Assembly: GCF_001411805.1 (NCBI RefSeq) | Contig: NZ_CP007212.1 | Location: 3,720,001-3,784,000 of the forward strand | DNA: 64,000 nt | Reading direction: 5' to 3' | Origin: Burkholderia plantarii | GTDB lineage: Bacteria > Pseudomonadota > Gammaproteobacteria > Burkholderiales > Burkholderiaceae | Shown here: piece after piece, positions 1 to 8,904 of the stretch | Layout: the number at the start of each line of letters is the position of its first letter | Position numbering within the stretch: the first letter of the stretch is position 1 | Position numbers and translations under genes: made by a program | The notes under the pieces: model-generated | Seen by the model: the letters and a program-made list of their open reading frames with translations, nothing else | Databases searched by the model: none | What the model was told of the DNA's origin: nothing

Positions 1-272
1 GGCGCTCGCCGCTCTCGCGCGACGAGCGGCTGTTCCGCTTCACGTTCCCGGAGCGCCCGGGCGCGCTGATGAAGTTCCTGTCGGCGATGGCGCCGAACTG
101 GAACATCAGCCTGTTCCATTACCGCAACCAGGGCGCCGACCACAGCTCGATCCTGGTCGGGCTGCAGGTGCCGGGCGCCGATCACGCGGCGTTCGACCGG
201 TTCCTGGCCACGCTCGGCTATCCGTATCACGAAGAGACCGCGAACCCGGCCTACCGGCTGTTCCTGTCCTGA
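1..272 (+). CDS. ilvA: Threonine dehydratase (ilvA), C-terminal end only
   Basis: Only the last 89 codons are in the window, read from base 3 to the TGA at 270-272. The segment [18 protein letters not shown], followed by [13 protein letters not shown] and ending AYRLFLS, is the C-terminal ACT-like regulatory domain of biosynthetic threonine deaminase. That domain binds isoleucine for feedback inhibition and valine for activation. The PLP catalytic domain lies upstream, outside the window. queF follows in the same direction after 17 nt, so the two may be co-transcribed. The identification is strong on motif grounds. Confidence 0.9.
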   Translation, partial: RSPLSRDERLFRFTFPERPGALMKFLSAMAPNWNISLFHYRNQGADHSSILVGLQVPGADHAAFDRFLATLGYPYHEETANPAYRLFLS

Positions 273-289
273 TTGCAGAGAAACGCTCG

Positions 290-1114
290 ATGACTCCCGA
301 ACATTCCCCGCTCGGCAAGGCCGCCGCCTACACGACCGACTACGACGCCTCGCTGCTGTTCCCGATCCCGCGCGCCGGGGCGCGCGAGCAGATCGGCATC
401 GGCGCGGCGCTGCCGTTTTTCGGCACCGACATCTGGAACGCCTACGAACTGTCGTGGCTCACCCCGCGCGGCAAGCCGCAGATCGCGGTGGCGACGTTTC
501 TGGTGCCGGCCGATTCGCCCCACATCGTCGAATCGAAGTCGTTCAAGCTCTATCTCGGCTCGTTCGCGCAAACCGCGTTCGATTCGGTCGACGCCGTGCG
601 CGACACGCTCAAACGCGACGTGTCGGCCGCCTGCGGCGCGAGCGTGGCGGTGCAGCTGGCCTCGCCGTCCGGGTTCGCGAAACTGAAGCTCGAGGAACTC
701 GACGGCCTCTCGCTCGACCGGCTCGACCTCGACACCGACGTCTATCATCCGGACCCGACGCTGCTGTCGGCCTCGCATGACGAGTCGCCGGTCGAGGAAA
801 CGCTGGTGTCGGACCTGCTGAAGTCGAACTGCCCGGTCACGGGCCAACCCGACTGGGGCAGCGTGCAGGTTCATTACGTCGGCGCACCGATCGACCACGC
901 GGGGCTGCTGCGCTACCTGATCTCGTTCCGCAATCACACGGGCTTCCACGAGCAGTGCGTCGAGCGAATCTTCGTCGACATCCTGCGCGAATGCCGGCCG
1001 CTGAAGCTGGCCGTCTACGCGCGCTACACGCGCCGCGGCGGCCTCGACATCAACCCGTTCCGCACCAACTTCAACCAGCCGCTGCCCGACAACGCGCGCA
1101 CCGCGCGGCAGTAA
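290..1114 (+). CDS. queF: NADPH-dependent 7-cyano-7-deazaguanine reductase QueF
   Basis: QueF reduces preQ0 to preQ1 in queuosine tRNA-modification biosynthesis in the cytoplasm. The 274-residue product has the length of the long, two-lobed (YqcD/E. coli-type) QueF. It shows the [12 protein letters not shown] motif near residue 180, whose Cys forms the thioimide with preQ0 and whose Asp is the acid/base. Downstream are the family blocks [16 protein letters not shown] and [15 protein letters not shown]. The ATG at 290 follows ilvA by 17 nt. A bidirectional terminator-like hairpin lies just beyond the stop codon, separating it from the convergent RidA gene. Confidence 0.95.
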   Translation: MTPEHSPLGKAAAYTTDYDASLLFPIPRAGAREQIGIGAALPFFGTDIWNAYELSWLTPRGKPQIAVATFLVPADSPHIVESKSFKLYLGSFAQTAFDSVDAVRDTLKRDVSAACGASVAVQLASPSGFAKLKLEELDGLSLDRLDLDTDVYHPDPTLLSASHDESPVEETLVSDLLKSNCPVTGQPDWGSVQVHYVGAPIDHAGLLRYLISFRNHTGFHEQCVERIFVDILRECRPLKLAVYARYTRRGGLDINPFRTNFNQPLPDNARTARQ

Positions 1115-1142
1115 GCGCGGCAGCGGGCGCGCCCGAAACGAC

Positions 1143-1187
1143 AAACGCGGCAAGCCGGGCATCGAAGCCCGCCTTGCCGCGTTTTTG
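1143..1187. terminator. Bidirectional intrinsic terminator between queF and the RidA-like gene
   Basis: A GC-rich inverted repeat has arms at 1143-1160 and 1167-1184 with one internal mismatch and a 6-base loop. It is flanked by A residues on the left and a T run (1182-1186) on the right, so it can terminate both convergent genes. Confidence 0.85.
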
Positions 1188-1231
1188 TCATGGACCGTGG
1201 ACCGGGGCCGACCACGGCCCCGCCGCGCCGC

Positions 1232-1618
1232 TTACCTGACGGGCGGCTTGTACGCGATGCAGTCCACCTCGACCTTGCAGTCGATCACCATGCTCGACTG
1301 CACGCAGGCGCGCGCCGGCGGGTGCTCGCCGAAATACGACACGAACACCTTGTTGAACGAGGCGAAGTCGCGTGCGTCGTCGAGCCAGACGCCGCAGCGC
1401 ACGACGTGCTCGACGCCGTAGCCGGCATCCTTCAGGATCGCGATCACGTTCTCGATCGCCTGCTTCGACTGCGTGACGATGCCGCCCTCGACGACCTCGC
1501 CGTTCACCATCGGCGTCTGCCCCGACACGTACAGCCAGCCGTCCGCTTCCACCGCCCGCGCGAACGGCATCACCTGGCCGCCCGTTCCCTTCGCATCGCC
1601 CACACCGTAACGCTTCAT
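1232..1618 (-). CDS. RidA family protein (reactive imine/enamine deaminase-like)
   Basis: This 128-residue protein has the length and core blocks of the YjgF/YER057c/UK114 (RidA) family: GGQVMPFARAVEADGWLYVSG, GGIVTQSKQAIENV and a C-terminal VEVDCIAY. RidA proteins hydrolyse reactive 2-aminoacrylate-type imines released by PLP enzymes; some relatives are catabolic deaminases. The ATG at 1618 was chosen because AAGGAGA lies just upstream and the family N-terminus fits. It sits downstream of the deacylase on the same strand, next to a PLP-dependent D-amino-acid deaminase gene that could generate such imines. That link is inference. It could also be a pathway-specific deaminase subtype. Confidence 0.85.
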   Translation of the reverse strand: MKRYGVGDAKGTGGQVMPFARAVEADGWLYVSGQTPMVNGEVVEGGIVTQSKQAIENVIAILKDAGYGVEHVVRCGVWLDDARDFASFNKVFVSYFGEHPPARACVQSSMVIDCKVEVDCIAYKPPVR

Positions 1619-1756
1619 CGTTTTCTCCTTCGGTTTGCTGGTTCGGGCCGCACCGGCTCGGCACGGCCGCCTCACCCGGCGTCGCAGCCGCGCGCCGGCA
1701 GTATTTCGGGCCGGGCTCGCGCACGCCGCGGCGTGCATGAGCCCGACATCGCGCCG

Positions 1757-3232
1757 TCAGAACGCGTCGTCGGGCACGGCGCGCGCGCCGCGCGGCACGA
1801 AGCGGCCCGCTCGCGCGCCGGTGGACGCGCCGCCGCGATACGACAGCACGCCGTTGACCCACACCGCCTCGATGCCGCGCGCCGGCTGCTGCGGGCGCTC
1901 GAACGACGCGACGTCGATCACGGTGTCGGGATCGAACAGCACCAGATCGGCGTGGTAGCCGACGTGGACCTCACCGCGCTGTTCGAGCCCGAAGCGGCGC
2001 GCCGTCAGCGAACTCATCTTGCGCACCGCCTCGGCGAGCGGCAGCAGTTGCTGGTCGCGCGCGTAATGGCCGAGCACGCGCGGGAACGCGCCCCAGAGCC
2101 GCGGATGCGGCAGCGGATCGTTCGGCAGGCCGTCCGAGCCGACCATGGTGGCCGGATGCGAGAGGACCCGGCGCACGTCGTCCTCGGACATGTTGTGGTA
2201 GACGGCACCGGCCGGCTGCAGCCGCCGCGCCGCGTCCTGCTCGCTCACGCCCCATTCGGCCGCGATCGCGGCGAGGGTCTTGCCGGCCATCCCGGGATGC
2301 GGCTCGGACCAGGTGATGGTGATCACGATGTCGCCCGTCACCTGCTTCAGGTCGAGCGTCGACGAGCTGCGGCTGTACGGATAGCAGTCGCAGCCCACCG
2401 GCTGCAGCGCGCGCGCGCGTTCGAGCGAGGCCAGCACCTCGGCGCTACGCCCCCAGTTCGACGGCCCCGCGCATTTCAGGTGCGAGATCACCACCGGCAC
2501 GCGCGCGTGGCGACCCACGCGGTAGGCCTCCTCCATCGCGTCGAGGATCGCGTCGAACTCGGTGCGCATGTGCGTGGTGTAGAGCGCGCCGGCGCGCGCG
2601 AGCGGCTCGGCGAGCGCCATCACCTCCTCCACCGGCGCCGCGAACGCGGAGCCGTAGGCGAGCCCCGAGCTCAGGCCGAGCGCGCCATGCGCGAGCGCCT
2701 CCTCGAGCTGCGCGCGCATCGCGGCGATCTCGTCGGCGCTGGCCGCGCGGTCGAGCCGGTCCATCTGATTGTTGCGCAGCGCCGTGTGGCCGACCAGCGC
2801 CGCGACGTTGACGGCCGGCTGCGCCGCGTCGACGGCCTCGACATACGACGCGAAGCTCGGATAGCGGAACGCGTCGCGCTCGCCGAGCAGGTTCATCGGA
2901 TCGGGCGGATCGCCGCGCAGCGCGACCGGCGCGGCGCTGATCCCGCAGTTGCCGACCACCACCGTGGTCACGCCCTGCGAGATCTTCGGCAGCATCTGCG
3001 GCGCGCGGATCACGTGCGTGTCGTCGTGGGTGTGGACGTCGATGAAGCCGGGCGCGAGCGCGAGGCCGTTCGCCTCGATCACGTCCTCGGCGAGCCAGTT
3101 CGACAGGTTGCCGATCGCGACGATGCGCCCGTCGCGGATCGCGACGTCGCGCGGCACGGCCGGCGCGCCGGTGCCGTCGTAGAGCTGCGCGTCGACGATC
3201 AGCGTGTCGGCGGCTTCGGGATGGGAGTGCAT
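1757..3232 (-). CDS. dan: N-acyl-D-amino-acid deacylase (D-aminoacylase)
   Basis: This 491-residue amidohydrolase-superfamily enzyme is predicted to hydrolyse N-acyl-D-amino acids to free D-amino acids in the cytoplasm. Visible features are the metal motif GFIDVHTHDD near residues 62-71, a VVGNCGIS block with the metal-ligand Cys typical of D-aminoacylases, HMRTE and ISHLKCAG with the later His ligands, and the catalytic Asp in VGSDGLPNDP. The C-terminal DLVLFDP block closes the small beta-sandwich. Its ATG begins one nucleotide after the stop codon of the upstream rpiR gene, so the two are translationally linked. The acyl and amino-acid specificity (D-Glu, D-Asp or broad) cannot be read by eye. 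Confidence 0.88.
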   Translation of the reverse strand: MHSHPEAADTLIVDAQLYDGTGAPAVPRDVAIRDGRIVAIGNLSNWLAEDVIEANGLALAPGFIDVHTHDDTHVIRAPQMLPKISQGVTTVVVGNCGISAAPVALRGDPPDPMNLLGERDAFRYPSFASYVEAVDAAQPAVNVAALVGHTALRNNQMDRLDRAASADEIAAMRAQLEEALAHGALGLSSGLAYGSAFAAPVEEVMALAEPLARAGALYTTHMRTEFDAILDAMEEAYRVGRHARVPVVISHLKCAGPSNWGRSAEVLASLERARALQPVGCDCYPYSRSSSTLDLKQVTGDIVITITWSEPHPGMAGKTLAAIAAEWGVSEQDAARRLQPAGAVYHNMSEDDVRRVLSHPATMVGSDGLPNDPLPHPRLWGAFPRVLGHYARDQQLLPLAEAVRKMSSLTARRFGLEQRGEVHVGYHADLVLFDPDTVIDVASFERPQQPARGIEAVWVNGVLSYRGGASTGARAGRFVPRGARAVPDDAF

Positions 3233-3233
3233 G

Positions 3234-4229
3234 TCAGTCTCCGAGGGGTTGTCGGTCGCCGCCGCCGCGGTGCAGGTCGAGCGCGTGCTTCATGCGGCGC
3301 AGCGTCTCGCGGCACCCGTCGCCGAGCCGCAGCGCGACCTCGGTGACGAGCACGTCGAGCGCCATCATCATCGCGTAGCGCGAGGTGGACGGCTTGAAGA
3401 TGAAGTCGGTCTCGAACGCGACCACCGGGATCAGGTCGTCGGCCAGCTTCGCAAGCGGCGAGGCCGGCGCAGTCAGCGCGATCACGCGCGCGCCGTAGCG
3501 CTTGGCGAGCGCGCAGCTGTCGAGCAACTCGGGGACCCGCCCGGTCACCGACAACGCGACGACGACACATTCGTCCGTCATCGTACTGGCCACCATCCGC
3601 TGCAGCAGCGCGTCCTGATAGCTCGCGACCGGGCGGCCGAAACGCACCAGCCGGAAGCGCAGCTCGTCGGCGAGCGCGGTCGAGCCGCCGCCCTGGCCGT
3701 AGACGTAGATCATTCGCGCGCCGGCCAGCGCGGCCGCGGCCGCATCGAACGCGGTTTGTCGCAACAGCGCATGATGATGTTCAAGCGTGACGCGCACCTC
3801 GTCGTAGACGCGCGTGGCGCTGACCGGCTCGTCGGGCCGGCCGGCCGGGCCGGGGGCAGGCGCGAGGAAGCGCCGGCCCACCGCTGCCGCCTGCGCCAGC
3901 CGCAGCTTGAGCTCGCGCACGTCGCGGCAGCCCACCGCCTTCGCGAAACGCGTGACGGTGGCGATACTGACGTCGGCCTGCGCGGCGATCTCGCCGATGC
4001 TCGCGTGCGCGGCGCCGGCCAGGTCGTCGAGGATCCGCGCCGCCACCTTGCGCTCGGCGTCTCGCAGCGCGGGCGCGCATTCGGCGATCCGCGCGACGAT
4101 GTCGAACGCGAGCTGGCCCGTGGCCGGTGCAGGCTGCGACGCCATCGCTTCGAGCGCGTCGGACGGGGCGGACGCATCGGCATGCATCGGCTCGGATCGG
4201 GTCACGGCGGGTCGGGTGGGATCGGACAT
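3234..4229 (-). CDS. MurR/RpiR family transcriptional regulator
   Basis: This 331-residue regulator has an N-terminal RpiR-type helix-turn-helix around residues 40-120 (ERKVAARILDDL, then ADVSIATVTRFAKAVGC) and a C-terminal SIS domain (IYVYGQGGGSTALADEL and VVALSVTGRVPELLDSC) that normally senses a sugar phosphate or cell-wall-type ligand. It is divergent from the D-amino-acid deaminase gene and leads the deacylase gene by 1 nt, so it probably controls both. No Shine-Dalgarno is obvious before the ATG at 4229. A later ATG at 4187 is possible. The first ~40 residues are poorly conserved-looking and low in complexity. Confidence 0.88.
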   Translation of the reverse strand: MSDPTRPAVTRSEPMHADASAPSDALEAMASQPAPATGQLAFDIVARIAECAPALRDAERKVAARILDDLAGAAHASIGEIAAQADVSIATVTRFAKAVGCRDVRELKLRLAQAAAVGRRFLAPAPGPAGRPDEPVSATRVYDEVRVTLEHHHALLRQTAFDAAAAALAGARMIYVYGQGGGSTALADELRFRLVRFGRPVASYQDALLQRMVASTMTDECVVVALSVTGRVPELLDSCALAKRYGARVIALTAPASPLAKLADDLIPVVAFETDFIFKPSTSRYAMMMALDVLVTEVALRLGDGCRETLRRMKHALDLHRGGGDRQPLGD

Positions 4230-4230
4230 G

Positions 4231-4245
4231 TGTTAGTAAATAACA
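4231..4245. promoter_or_regulatory. Candidate RpiR operator (TGTTA-N5-TAACA)
   Basis: A perfect 5-bp inverted repeat, TGTTA and TAACA spaced by GTAAA, sits in an AT-rich patch between the divergent rpiR and deaminase genes and next to a possible -35. RpiR-family regulators bind AT-rich palindromes of this general kind. The assignment to this regulator is inferred from position. Confidence 0.5.
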
Positions 4246-4275
4246 TTACCGGGCGGATGCTACTTTCTGTACTAT
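4246..4275 (+). promoter_or_regulatory. Possible sigma-70 promoter for the D-amino-acid deaminase gene
   Basis: TTACCG at 4246-4251 and TACTAT at 4270-4275 are separated by 18 bp, about 50 nt upstream of the ATG at 4325. The candidate operator abuts the -35 side. Neither box is a perfect match. Confidence 0.35.
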
Positions 4276-4324
4276 CCTGCCGTCAACTTCGATTCATACA
4301 GGACGAGAGACGGAGCACTCGAAG

Positions 4325-5605
4325 ATGAAAGTTACAAACTATCAGGAAGCGGCGATCCAGCCGCTCGGCAAGGGACTCGGCCGCGTGCCGAGCGCGAGCG
4401 TGCCGCTGTCGGACGCCGCGCGACTGGAATGGAACCTGCTCGACGAGGACGTCAGCCTGCCCGCGGCGGTGCTGTACGCGGACCGCGTCGAACACAACCT
4501 GAAGTGGATGCAGGCGTTCGTCGCCGAATACGGCGTGAAGCTGGCGCCGCACGGCAAGACCACCATGGCGCCGCAGCTGTTCCGCCGCCAGATCGAGACG
4601 GGCGCCTGGGGCATCACGCTCGCCACCGCCCACCAGACGCGCGCCGCCTACCAGGGCGGGGTGCGCCGCGTGCTGCTTGCCAACCAGCTGGTCGGCAAGC
4701 ACAACATGGCGATCGTGGCCGAGTTGCTGTCGGACCCGGACTTCGAGTTCTTCTGCCTCGTCGATTCGGCCGACAACGTCGATCAGCTCGGCCGCTACTT
4801 CGCGGCCGCCCACCGTCCGCTGCAGGTGCTGCTCGAACTTGGCGTGCCGGGCGGCCGCACCGGCGTGCGCGATGCGCAGCAGCGCGATGCCGTGCTCGAC
4901 GCGATCGCGCGCCACGCCGGCACGATCCGGCTCGCCGGCATCGAGATCTACGAAGGGGTGTTGAAGGACGAGGCGGGCGTGCGCGCGTTCCTGAAGGACG
5001 CGGTTGCGCTCGCGCGCGAGTTCGCGGCCGAGGGCCGCTTCGCGCGCACGCCCGCCGTGCTGTCGGGCGCCGGCTCGGCCTGGTACGACGTGGTCGCCGA
5101 CGAGTTCGCGCAGGTCGCCGCCGACGGCACCGTCGAGGTGGTGCTGCGCCCGGGCTGCTACCTGACGCATGACGTAGGCGTCTATCGCCGCGCGCAGGAC
5201 GAGATCCTCGCGCGCAACCCGGTGGCCAAACGCATGGGCGAGGCGCTCAAGCCCGCGCTGCAGCTGTGGGCCTACGTGCAGTCGATTCCAGAGCCGGACC
5301 GCGCGATCATCACGCTCGGCAAGCGCGACGCCGCGTTCGACGCGGGCTATCCGGAGCCGGCGCGCCACTTCCGCCCCGGCAGCGGCACCGCGCCGCGCGA
5401 GGTCACGCCGGCCGACGGCTGGGAAGTGACGGGGATGATGGATCAGCACGCCTACCTGAAGATCGCCGTCGGCGCCGACGTGAAGGTCGGCGACATGATC
5501 GCGTTCGACATCTCGCATCCGTGCCTGACGTTCGACAAGTGGCGGCAGATCCTCGTGGTCGACGCGGACTACCGCGTGACCGAGGTGATCGAGACGTTCT
5601 TCTGA
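4325..5605 (+). CDS. PLP-dependent amino acid deaminase, D-serine dehydratase/D-threonine aldolase-like
   Basis: The 426-residue product is a fold-type III (alanine-racemase-like) PLP enzyme. [15 protein letters not shown] near residues 75-90 contains the PLP lysine. The C-terminal [12 protein letters not shown] carries the His-x-Cys pair that binds zinc in eukaryotic-type D-serine dehydratase (DSD1), and GAGSAWYD resembles the phosphate-binding region. It probably removes the amino group from a hydroxy D-amino acid such as D-Ser or D-Thr. It is divergent from rpiR and the N-acyl-D-amino-acid deacylase gene, which could supply free D-amino acids. Purine-rich GAGAGACGGAG precedes the ATG. Dehydratase versus aldolase chemistry cannot be decided from the sequence alone. 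Confidence 0.85.
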   Translation: MKVTNYQEAAIQPLGKGLGRVPSASVPLSDAARLEWNLLDEDVSLPAAVLYADRVEHNLKWMQAFVAEYGVKLAPHGKTTMAPQLFRRQIETGAWGITLATAHQTRAAYQGGVRRVLLANQLVGKHNMAIVAELLSDPDFEFFCLVDSADNVDQLGRYFAAAHRPLQVLLELGVPGGRTGVRDAQQRDAVLDAIARHAGTIRLAGIEIYEGVLKDEAGVRAFLKDAVALAREFAAEGRFARTPAVLSGAGSAWYDVVADEFAQVAADGTVEVVLRPGCYLTHDVGVYRRAQDEILARNPVAKRMGEALKPALQLWAYVQSIPEPDRAIITLGKRDAAFDAGYPEPARHFRPGSGTAPREVTPADGWEVTGMMDQHAYLKIAVGADVKVGDMIAFDISHPCLTFDKWRQILVVDADYRVTEVIETFF

Positions 5606-5829
5606 CGGCGCGCGGGCCCTTCCGGAGCGCGGCACGCCGACTGCTTGCGGCCCGCGTCGGCGGCATCGCACCGACCACGCACCCGGCGCCCCGCAAGAGG
5701 CCGGCGCACCACGGCGGCGCGGCGCCGTCAGGCCGCTCCGGGCCACCCCGCACGCGCCCGCCCGTCATGGTATCGAACCACCGCGAGGCGTACACTGCCC
5801 GCTCCCGTCTTCAACCCGCGGAGCACACG
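5606..5829. other. Intergenic spacer without a recognised gene
   Basis: This GC-rich spacer lies between two plus-strand genes. I see no convincing ORF, hairpin with T run or repeat in it. The promoter of the DJ-1/PfpI gene presumably lies in its right half. Confidence 0.5.
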
Positions 5830-6411
5830 ATGGCAGCCAAGCAGATCCTCTTTCTCACCGGCGATTTCGCCGAAGACTACGAAACGATGGTGCCGTTCCA
5901 GGCGCTGCAGGCGATCGGCCATACCGTGCATGCGGTCTGCCCGGGCAAGCGTGCCGGCGACAAGGTGAAGACGGCGATCCACGACTTCGAGGGCGACCAG
6001 ACCTATACCGAGAAGCCCGGCCACCAGTTCACGCTGAACGCGAGCTTCGACGAGGTGGAGGCGTCGCGCTACGACGCATTGATGATCGCGGGCGGCCGCG
6101 CGCCGGAATACCTGCGCCTGAATCCGAAGGTGATCGCGCTGGTGCGCGCGTTCGTCGACGCGAACAAGCCGGTGGCCGCGGTCTGCCACGGCGTGCAGTT
6201 GCTCGCGGCGGCCGAGGTGATCCGCGGCAAGCGGATCTCGGCCTACCCGGCCTGCGCGCCCGAAGTGCGGCTGGCCGGCGGCGAATACGCGGAGATCCCG
6301 GTGGACGCGGCCGTCACCGACGCGCCGTTCGTCACGGCGCCCGCCTGGCCCGCGCATCCGGCCTGGATCGCCCAGTTCCTGACGCTGCTCGGCACGCGCA
6401 TCGAACTGTAG
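5830..6411 (+). CDS. DJ-1/PfpI family protein
   Basis: This 193-residue cytoplasmic protein of the class I glutamine amidotransferase-like fold starts at ATG 5830 ([18 protein letters not shown]). The conserved Glu of the family lies near residue 15. The nucleophile-elbow Cys is in [12 protein letters not shown] near residue 120, followed directly by His. Members act as glyoxalases, peptidases or chaperones; which applies here is not visible. The gene is monocistronic, and the next gene downstream is on the opposite strand. Confidence 0.88.
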   Translation: MAAKQILFLTGDFAEDYETMVPFQALQAIGHTVHAVCPGKRAGDKVKTAIHDFEGDQTYTEKPGHQFTLNASFDEVEASRYDALMIAGGRAPEYLRLNPKVIALVRAFVDANKPVAAVCHGVQLLAAAEVIRGKRISAYPACAPEVRLAGGEYAEIPVDAAVTDAPFVTAPAWPAHPAWIAQFLTLLGTRIEL

Positions 6412-6584
6412 GCGTCGGCGCCGCGCGGCACGCGAACTTCATCCCCGGGCGGGCGATCCGCACGGCCTGCCGCCCCGCCCGCCGCCGCTCGTCCCCGGTC
6501 GCTCCGGTCGCGCCGCGCACGCGGTGCTCGGCCGGTGGGCGGGCGAAACCGGAAACCGGAAACCGGCTTGACGTGGCCAGCGGT
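6412..6584. other. Convergent spacer with short GC-rich repeats
   Basis: The spacer between the convergent pfpI-like and marR genes contains three direct copies of an AACCGG-type hexamer near 6546-6566. No terminator with a T run was seen. Confidence 0.4.
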
Positions 6585-6635
6585 TCAAGCGGCTTTCCAA
6601 TGACTCAAGCGGCTCAACCGGTTCAACCGGCTCAT
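6585..6635 (-). CDS. Possible 16-residue Arg/Leu-repeat microprotein coupled to marR
   Basis: An ATG at 6635 overlaps the marR stop codon (ATGA arrangement) and opens a 16-codon frame encoding MSRLNRLSRLSHWKAA. The underlying DNA is a near-repeat of about 10 bp. A stop-start overlap like this often gives translational coupling, and the peptide would be cationic and Leu-rich. It has no recognised family, so it may equally be chance readthrough of a repeat. Low confidence. Confidence 0.2.
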   Translation of the reverse strand: MSRLNRLSRLSHWKAA

Positions 6636-7111
6636 GTCGCCGAGCGGCGCCCGCGCGCCGGCTCGCCGATTCCCACCGGCGCCGCGCCGAACTCGGCGAT
6701 GCGCGCCTCGAGCATCGCAAGCGCGCCCGACAGCGCGCTCAGCGCGTCGTCGGGCAGCGCCGACATCGTCTCGTCGAGAAACGCGACGCGGCGCGGCATG
6801 CATTCGTCGAACGCCTCGCGCCCGGCGGCGGTCAGCGTCACGTTGGTCACGCGGTTGTCGCGCGGATCGGAGGCGCGCGCGATCCAGCCGAGCGCCTCGA
6901 GCGATTTCAGCTGCCGCGTGAGCGCGCCGGGATCGGTGCGCACCAGCTCGACGAGCCGCTTCTGCGAGGCGGTGCCGCCCTCGTTGTGCAGCGCGAGCAG
7001 AATTCGCCAGCGCGGCATCGGCTGGCCGACGTGCGCCTCGAACGCGGCGAGGAACGCGCGATAGGTCCGGCCGAACTGCTGAAGGACCGCGACGTGGTCT
7101 TGAGCTTCCAT
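6632..7111 (-). CDS. MarR family transcriptional regulator
   Basis: This 159-residue winged-helix protein has the MarR layout: an N-terminal dimerisation helix, MPRWRILLALHNEGG, the recognition region KRLVELVRTDPGALTRQLKSLEALGWI (about residues 50-77), and the wing ASDPRDNRVTNVTLTAAGR. The Asp-x-Arg-x3-R wing signature is intact. It lies 93 nt downstream of an MFS efflux gene on the same strand, so it probably regulates that pump in response to a phenolic or drug ligand. The C-terminal ~15 residues are rich in Arg and Gly. Ligand unknown. Confidence 0.88.
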   Translation of the reverse strand: MEAQDHVAVLQQFGRTYRAFLAAFEAHVGQPMPRWRILLALHNEGGTASQKRLVELVRTDPGALTRQLKSLEALGWIARASDPRDNRVTNVTLTAAGREAFDECMPRRVAFLDETMSALPDDALSALSGALAMLEARIAEFGAAPVGIGEPARGRRSAT

Positions 7112-7204
7112 GATTCAGAACGATGACGAGTGAATGGCGCGGGTCGGCCTCGCGAGCGGATTGGCGCGAACGAGGGCCCCGCGGATGAACGCCGGCCGCG
7201 CCGC

Positions 7205-8800
7205 TCACTCGGCGACGACGGTCGGCTCGATCTTGCCGCGCAGCCGGATCGGCGGCACGCGGCAACTCTGCCAGATGGCCAGCACCGCCACCACCGCGCC
7301 GATCCCGATGCCGAGGTGGATCGCCTCGACCAGCGACGCGCGCGCGGCCTCGAGCAGTTGCGCGCCGGGATGGCCCTGCCGCACCAGCTCGGCGACGACG
7401 CGCGTCTGCGCGGCGCGATCGATCAGGATCTGCGGATCGGCGAGTTGCGCAAACCAGCGCTGCGCATGCTCGGCGCCGAGCGCGTCGCGCACCCCGCCCG
7501 CGTAGGTCTGGTTGACCAGCGTGCCGGTCAGCGCGGTGCCGATCATACCGCCAACCATACGCAGCGATTGCAACAGTGCGGTGGCAATGCCCAGATGCCC
7601 GCGCCCGGCCGTCTGCTGCGCGAACACGGTGAGGTTCGGCAGCACGAAGCCGAGCCCGATGCCGCCCGCCACCATGATCACGAGCAGCAGCCACCGCGGC
7701 GTGACATGCGAGGACAGCGCGATGCCGAAGCAGGCCAGCGCGAGCAGCGTGAAACCGGCGGGCAGCATCACGTTCGGGCTCGGAATCCGCGTGACGATGC
7801 GGCCGTTCACGATGCTGCCGATCGTGACGAACACCACCAGCGGCGTGATCACCACGCCGGCCGCCTTCGGCGACATCCCGAAGCCGCCCTGGAACAGCAG
7901 CGGCGCGAAGAACAGCAGCGAGAACATCGAGAAGCCGGCCAGGATCGCGAGCCAGAACAACATCGACAGCGAGCGGTTGCGGAACAGGTCGGCTGGCAGC
8001 AGCGCGTGTTCGGTGCGCTTCTCCCAGCGCCAGAGCGCCACGCCGGCCAGCGCCGCGAGCGCCAGCAGCGCGGCCGGCCAGCCGAGGAAGCCGCGCTGCG
8101 GCAGCCATTCGACGAACAGCTGGAACGCGCCGAGCGCGAGCGCGATCAGCAGCGCGCCTGGCCAGTCGAGCCGCATTCGGCCGGCCTGCTGGACATGGCG
8201 CAGGTGCGGCAGGTAGCGGATCACGAAGTACAGCGACAGCAGCCCGAACGGCAGGTTCACGTAGAACACCGAGCGCCAGCCCCAGAACTGCGTCAGGAAC
8301 CCGCCGAGCGACGGCCCGATCGCGTTCGCGATGCCGAACGCGGTGCTCATCAGCACCTGCCAGCGCAGCCGCACCACCGAATCGGGAAACAGGTCGGGCA
8401 CGCAGGCGAACGCGGTGCCCACCAGCATCCCGCCGCCGACGCCCTGCAGCACGCGCGCGATCACCAGGAAACTCATGCTGCCGGCCATCCCGCACAGCAC
8501 CGAGGCGGCCGTGAACACGACGATCGACGCGATCACGAACGGCTTGCGGCCGTAATGGTCGCCGAGCCGACCGAAGATCGGCACGGTGATCACCGACGAC
8601 AGCAGGTACGAGGTGGCGACCCAGGCGTAGAGGTCGAAGCCGCGCAGCTCGGCCACGATGGTCGGCAGCGCGGTGCCGACCACGGTCTGGTCGAAGGCCA
8701 CGAGCATGGTGACGAACGAGACGCCGAGCATCGCGAGCAGCGATTCGCGAAACGGCAGGACTTGCCCACTCGAATGGTGGGCGGCGGTATGGACGGTCAT
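7205..8800 (-). CDS. MFS drug efflux transporter, DHA2 (EmrB/QacA) family
   Basis: This 531-residue inner-membrane protein has about 14 hydrophobic segments. Motif A of MFS is visible as GRLGDHYGRKPF, preceded by VAFDQTVVGTALPTI, the usual DHA2 start of TM1, and motif C-like GPSLGGFLTQFWGWRSVFYVNLP follows. It should export drugs or toxic compounds by proton antiport. I chose the ATG at 8800; an in-frame TTG ten codons upstream is less likely. The downstream marR gene and an upstream 12-bp palindrome suggest MarR control. No dedicated membrane-fusion protein gene is adjacent. Confidence 0.88.
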   Translation of the reverse strand: MTVHTAAHHSSGQVLPFRESLLAMLGVSFVTMLVAFDQTVVGTALPTIVAELRGFDLYAWVATSYLLSSVITVPIFGRLGDHYGRKPFVIASIVVFTAASVLCGMAGSMSFLVIARVLQGVGGGMLVGTAFACVPDLFPDSVVRLRWQVLMSTAFGIANAIGPSLGGFLTQFWGWRSVFYVNLPFGLLSLYFVIRYLPHLRHVQQAGRMRLDWPGALLIALALGAFQLFVEWLPQRGFLGWPAALLALAALAGVALWRWEKRTEHALLPADLFRNRSLSMLFWLAILAGFSMFSLLFFAPLLFQGGFGMSPKAAGVVITPLVVFVTIGSIVNGRIVTRIPSPNVMLPAGFTLLALACFGIALSSHVTPRWLLLVIMVAGGIGLGFVLPNLTVFAQQTAGRGHLGIATALLQSLRMVGGMIGTALTGTLVNQTYAGGVRDALGAEHAQRWFAQLADPQILIDRAAQTRVVAELVRQGHPGAQLLEAARASLVEAIHLGIGIGAVVAVLAIWQSCRVPPIRLRGKIEPTVVAE

Positions 8801-8818
8801 CTTTTGCTCACACAACGT

Positions 8819-8830
8819 TTGACGTGTCAA
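8819..8830. promoter_or_regulatory. Candidate MarR-type operator, TTGAC-N2-GTCAA palindrome
   Basis: A palindrome with 5-bp arms lies 19-30 nt upstream of the MFS start codon, in the divergent spacer shared with the EcsC gene. A closely similar palindrome occurs upstream of another marR gene at 20441-20452. Confidence 0.4.
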
Positions 8831-8904
8831 CGATTAGAAATGATAGCATGCTCGGGATGCGGCAAGCTTGATGTCGCACCGCTCGCCAATCTCACGGGAG
8901 GGAT

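Noticed and set aside
1190..3346. 718-codon plus-strand frame opposite the deacylase and RidA genes
   Set aside because: Low-complexity Arg/His-rich product, no start signal, and it covers two well-supported genes on the other strand.
8801..8830. TTG start for the MFS gene ten codons upstream
   Set aside because: It would place the likely operator inside the coding region and has no SD; ATG 8800 is preferred.
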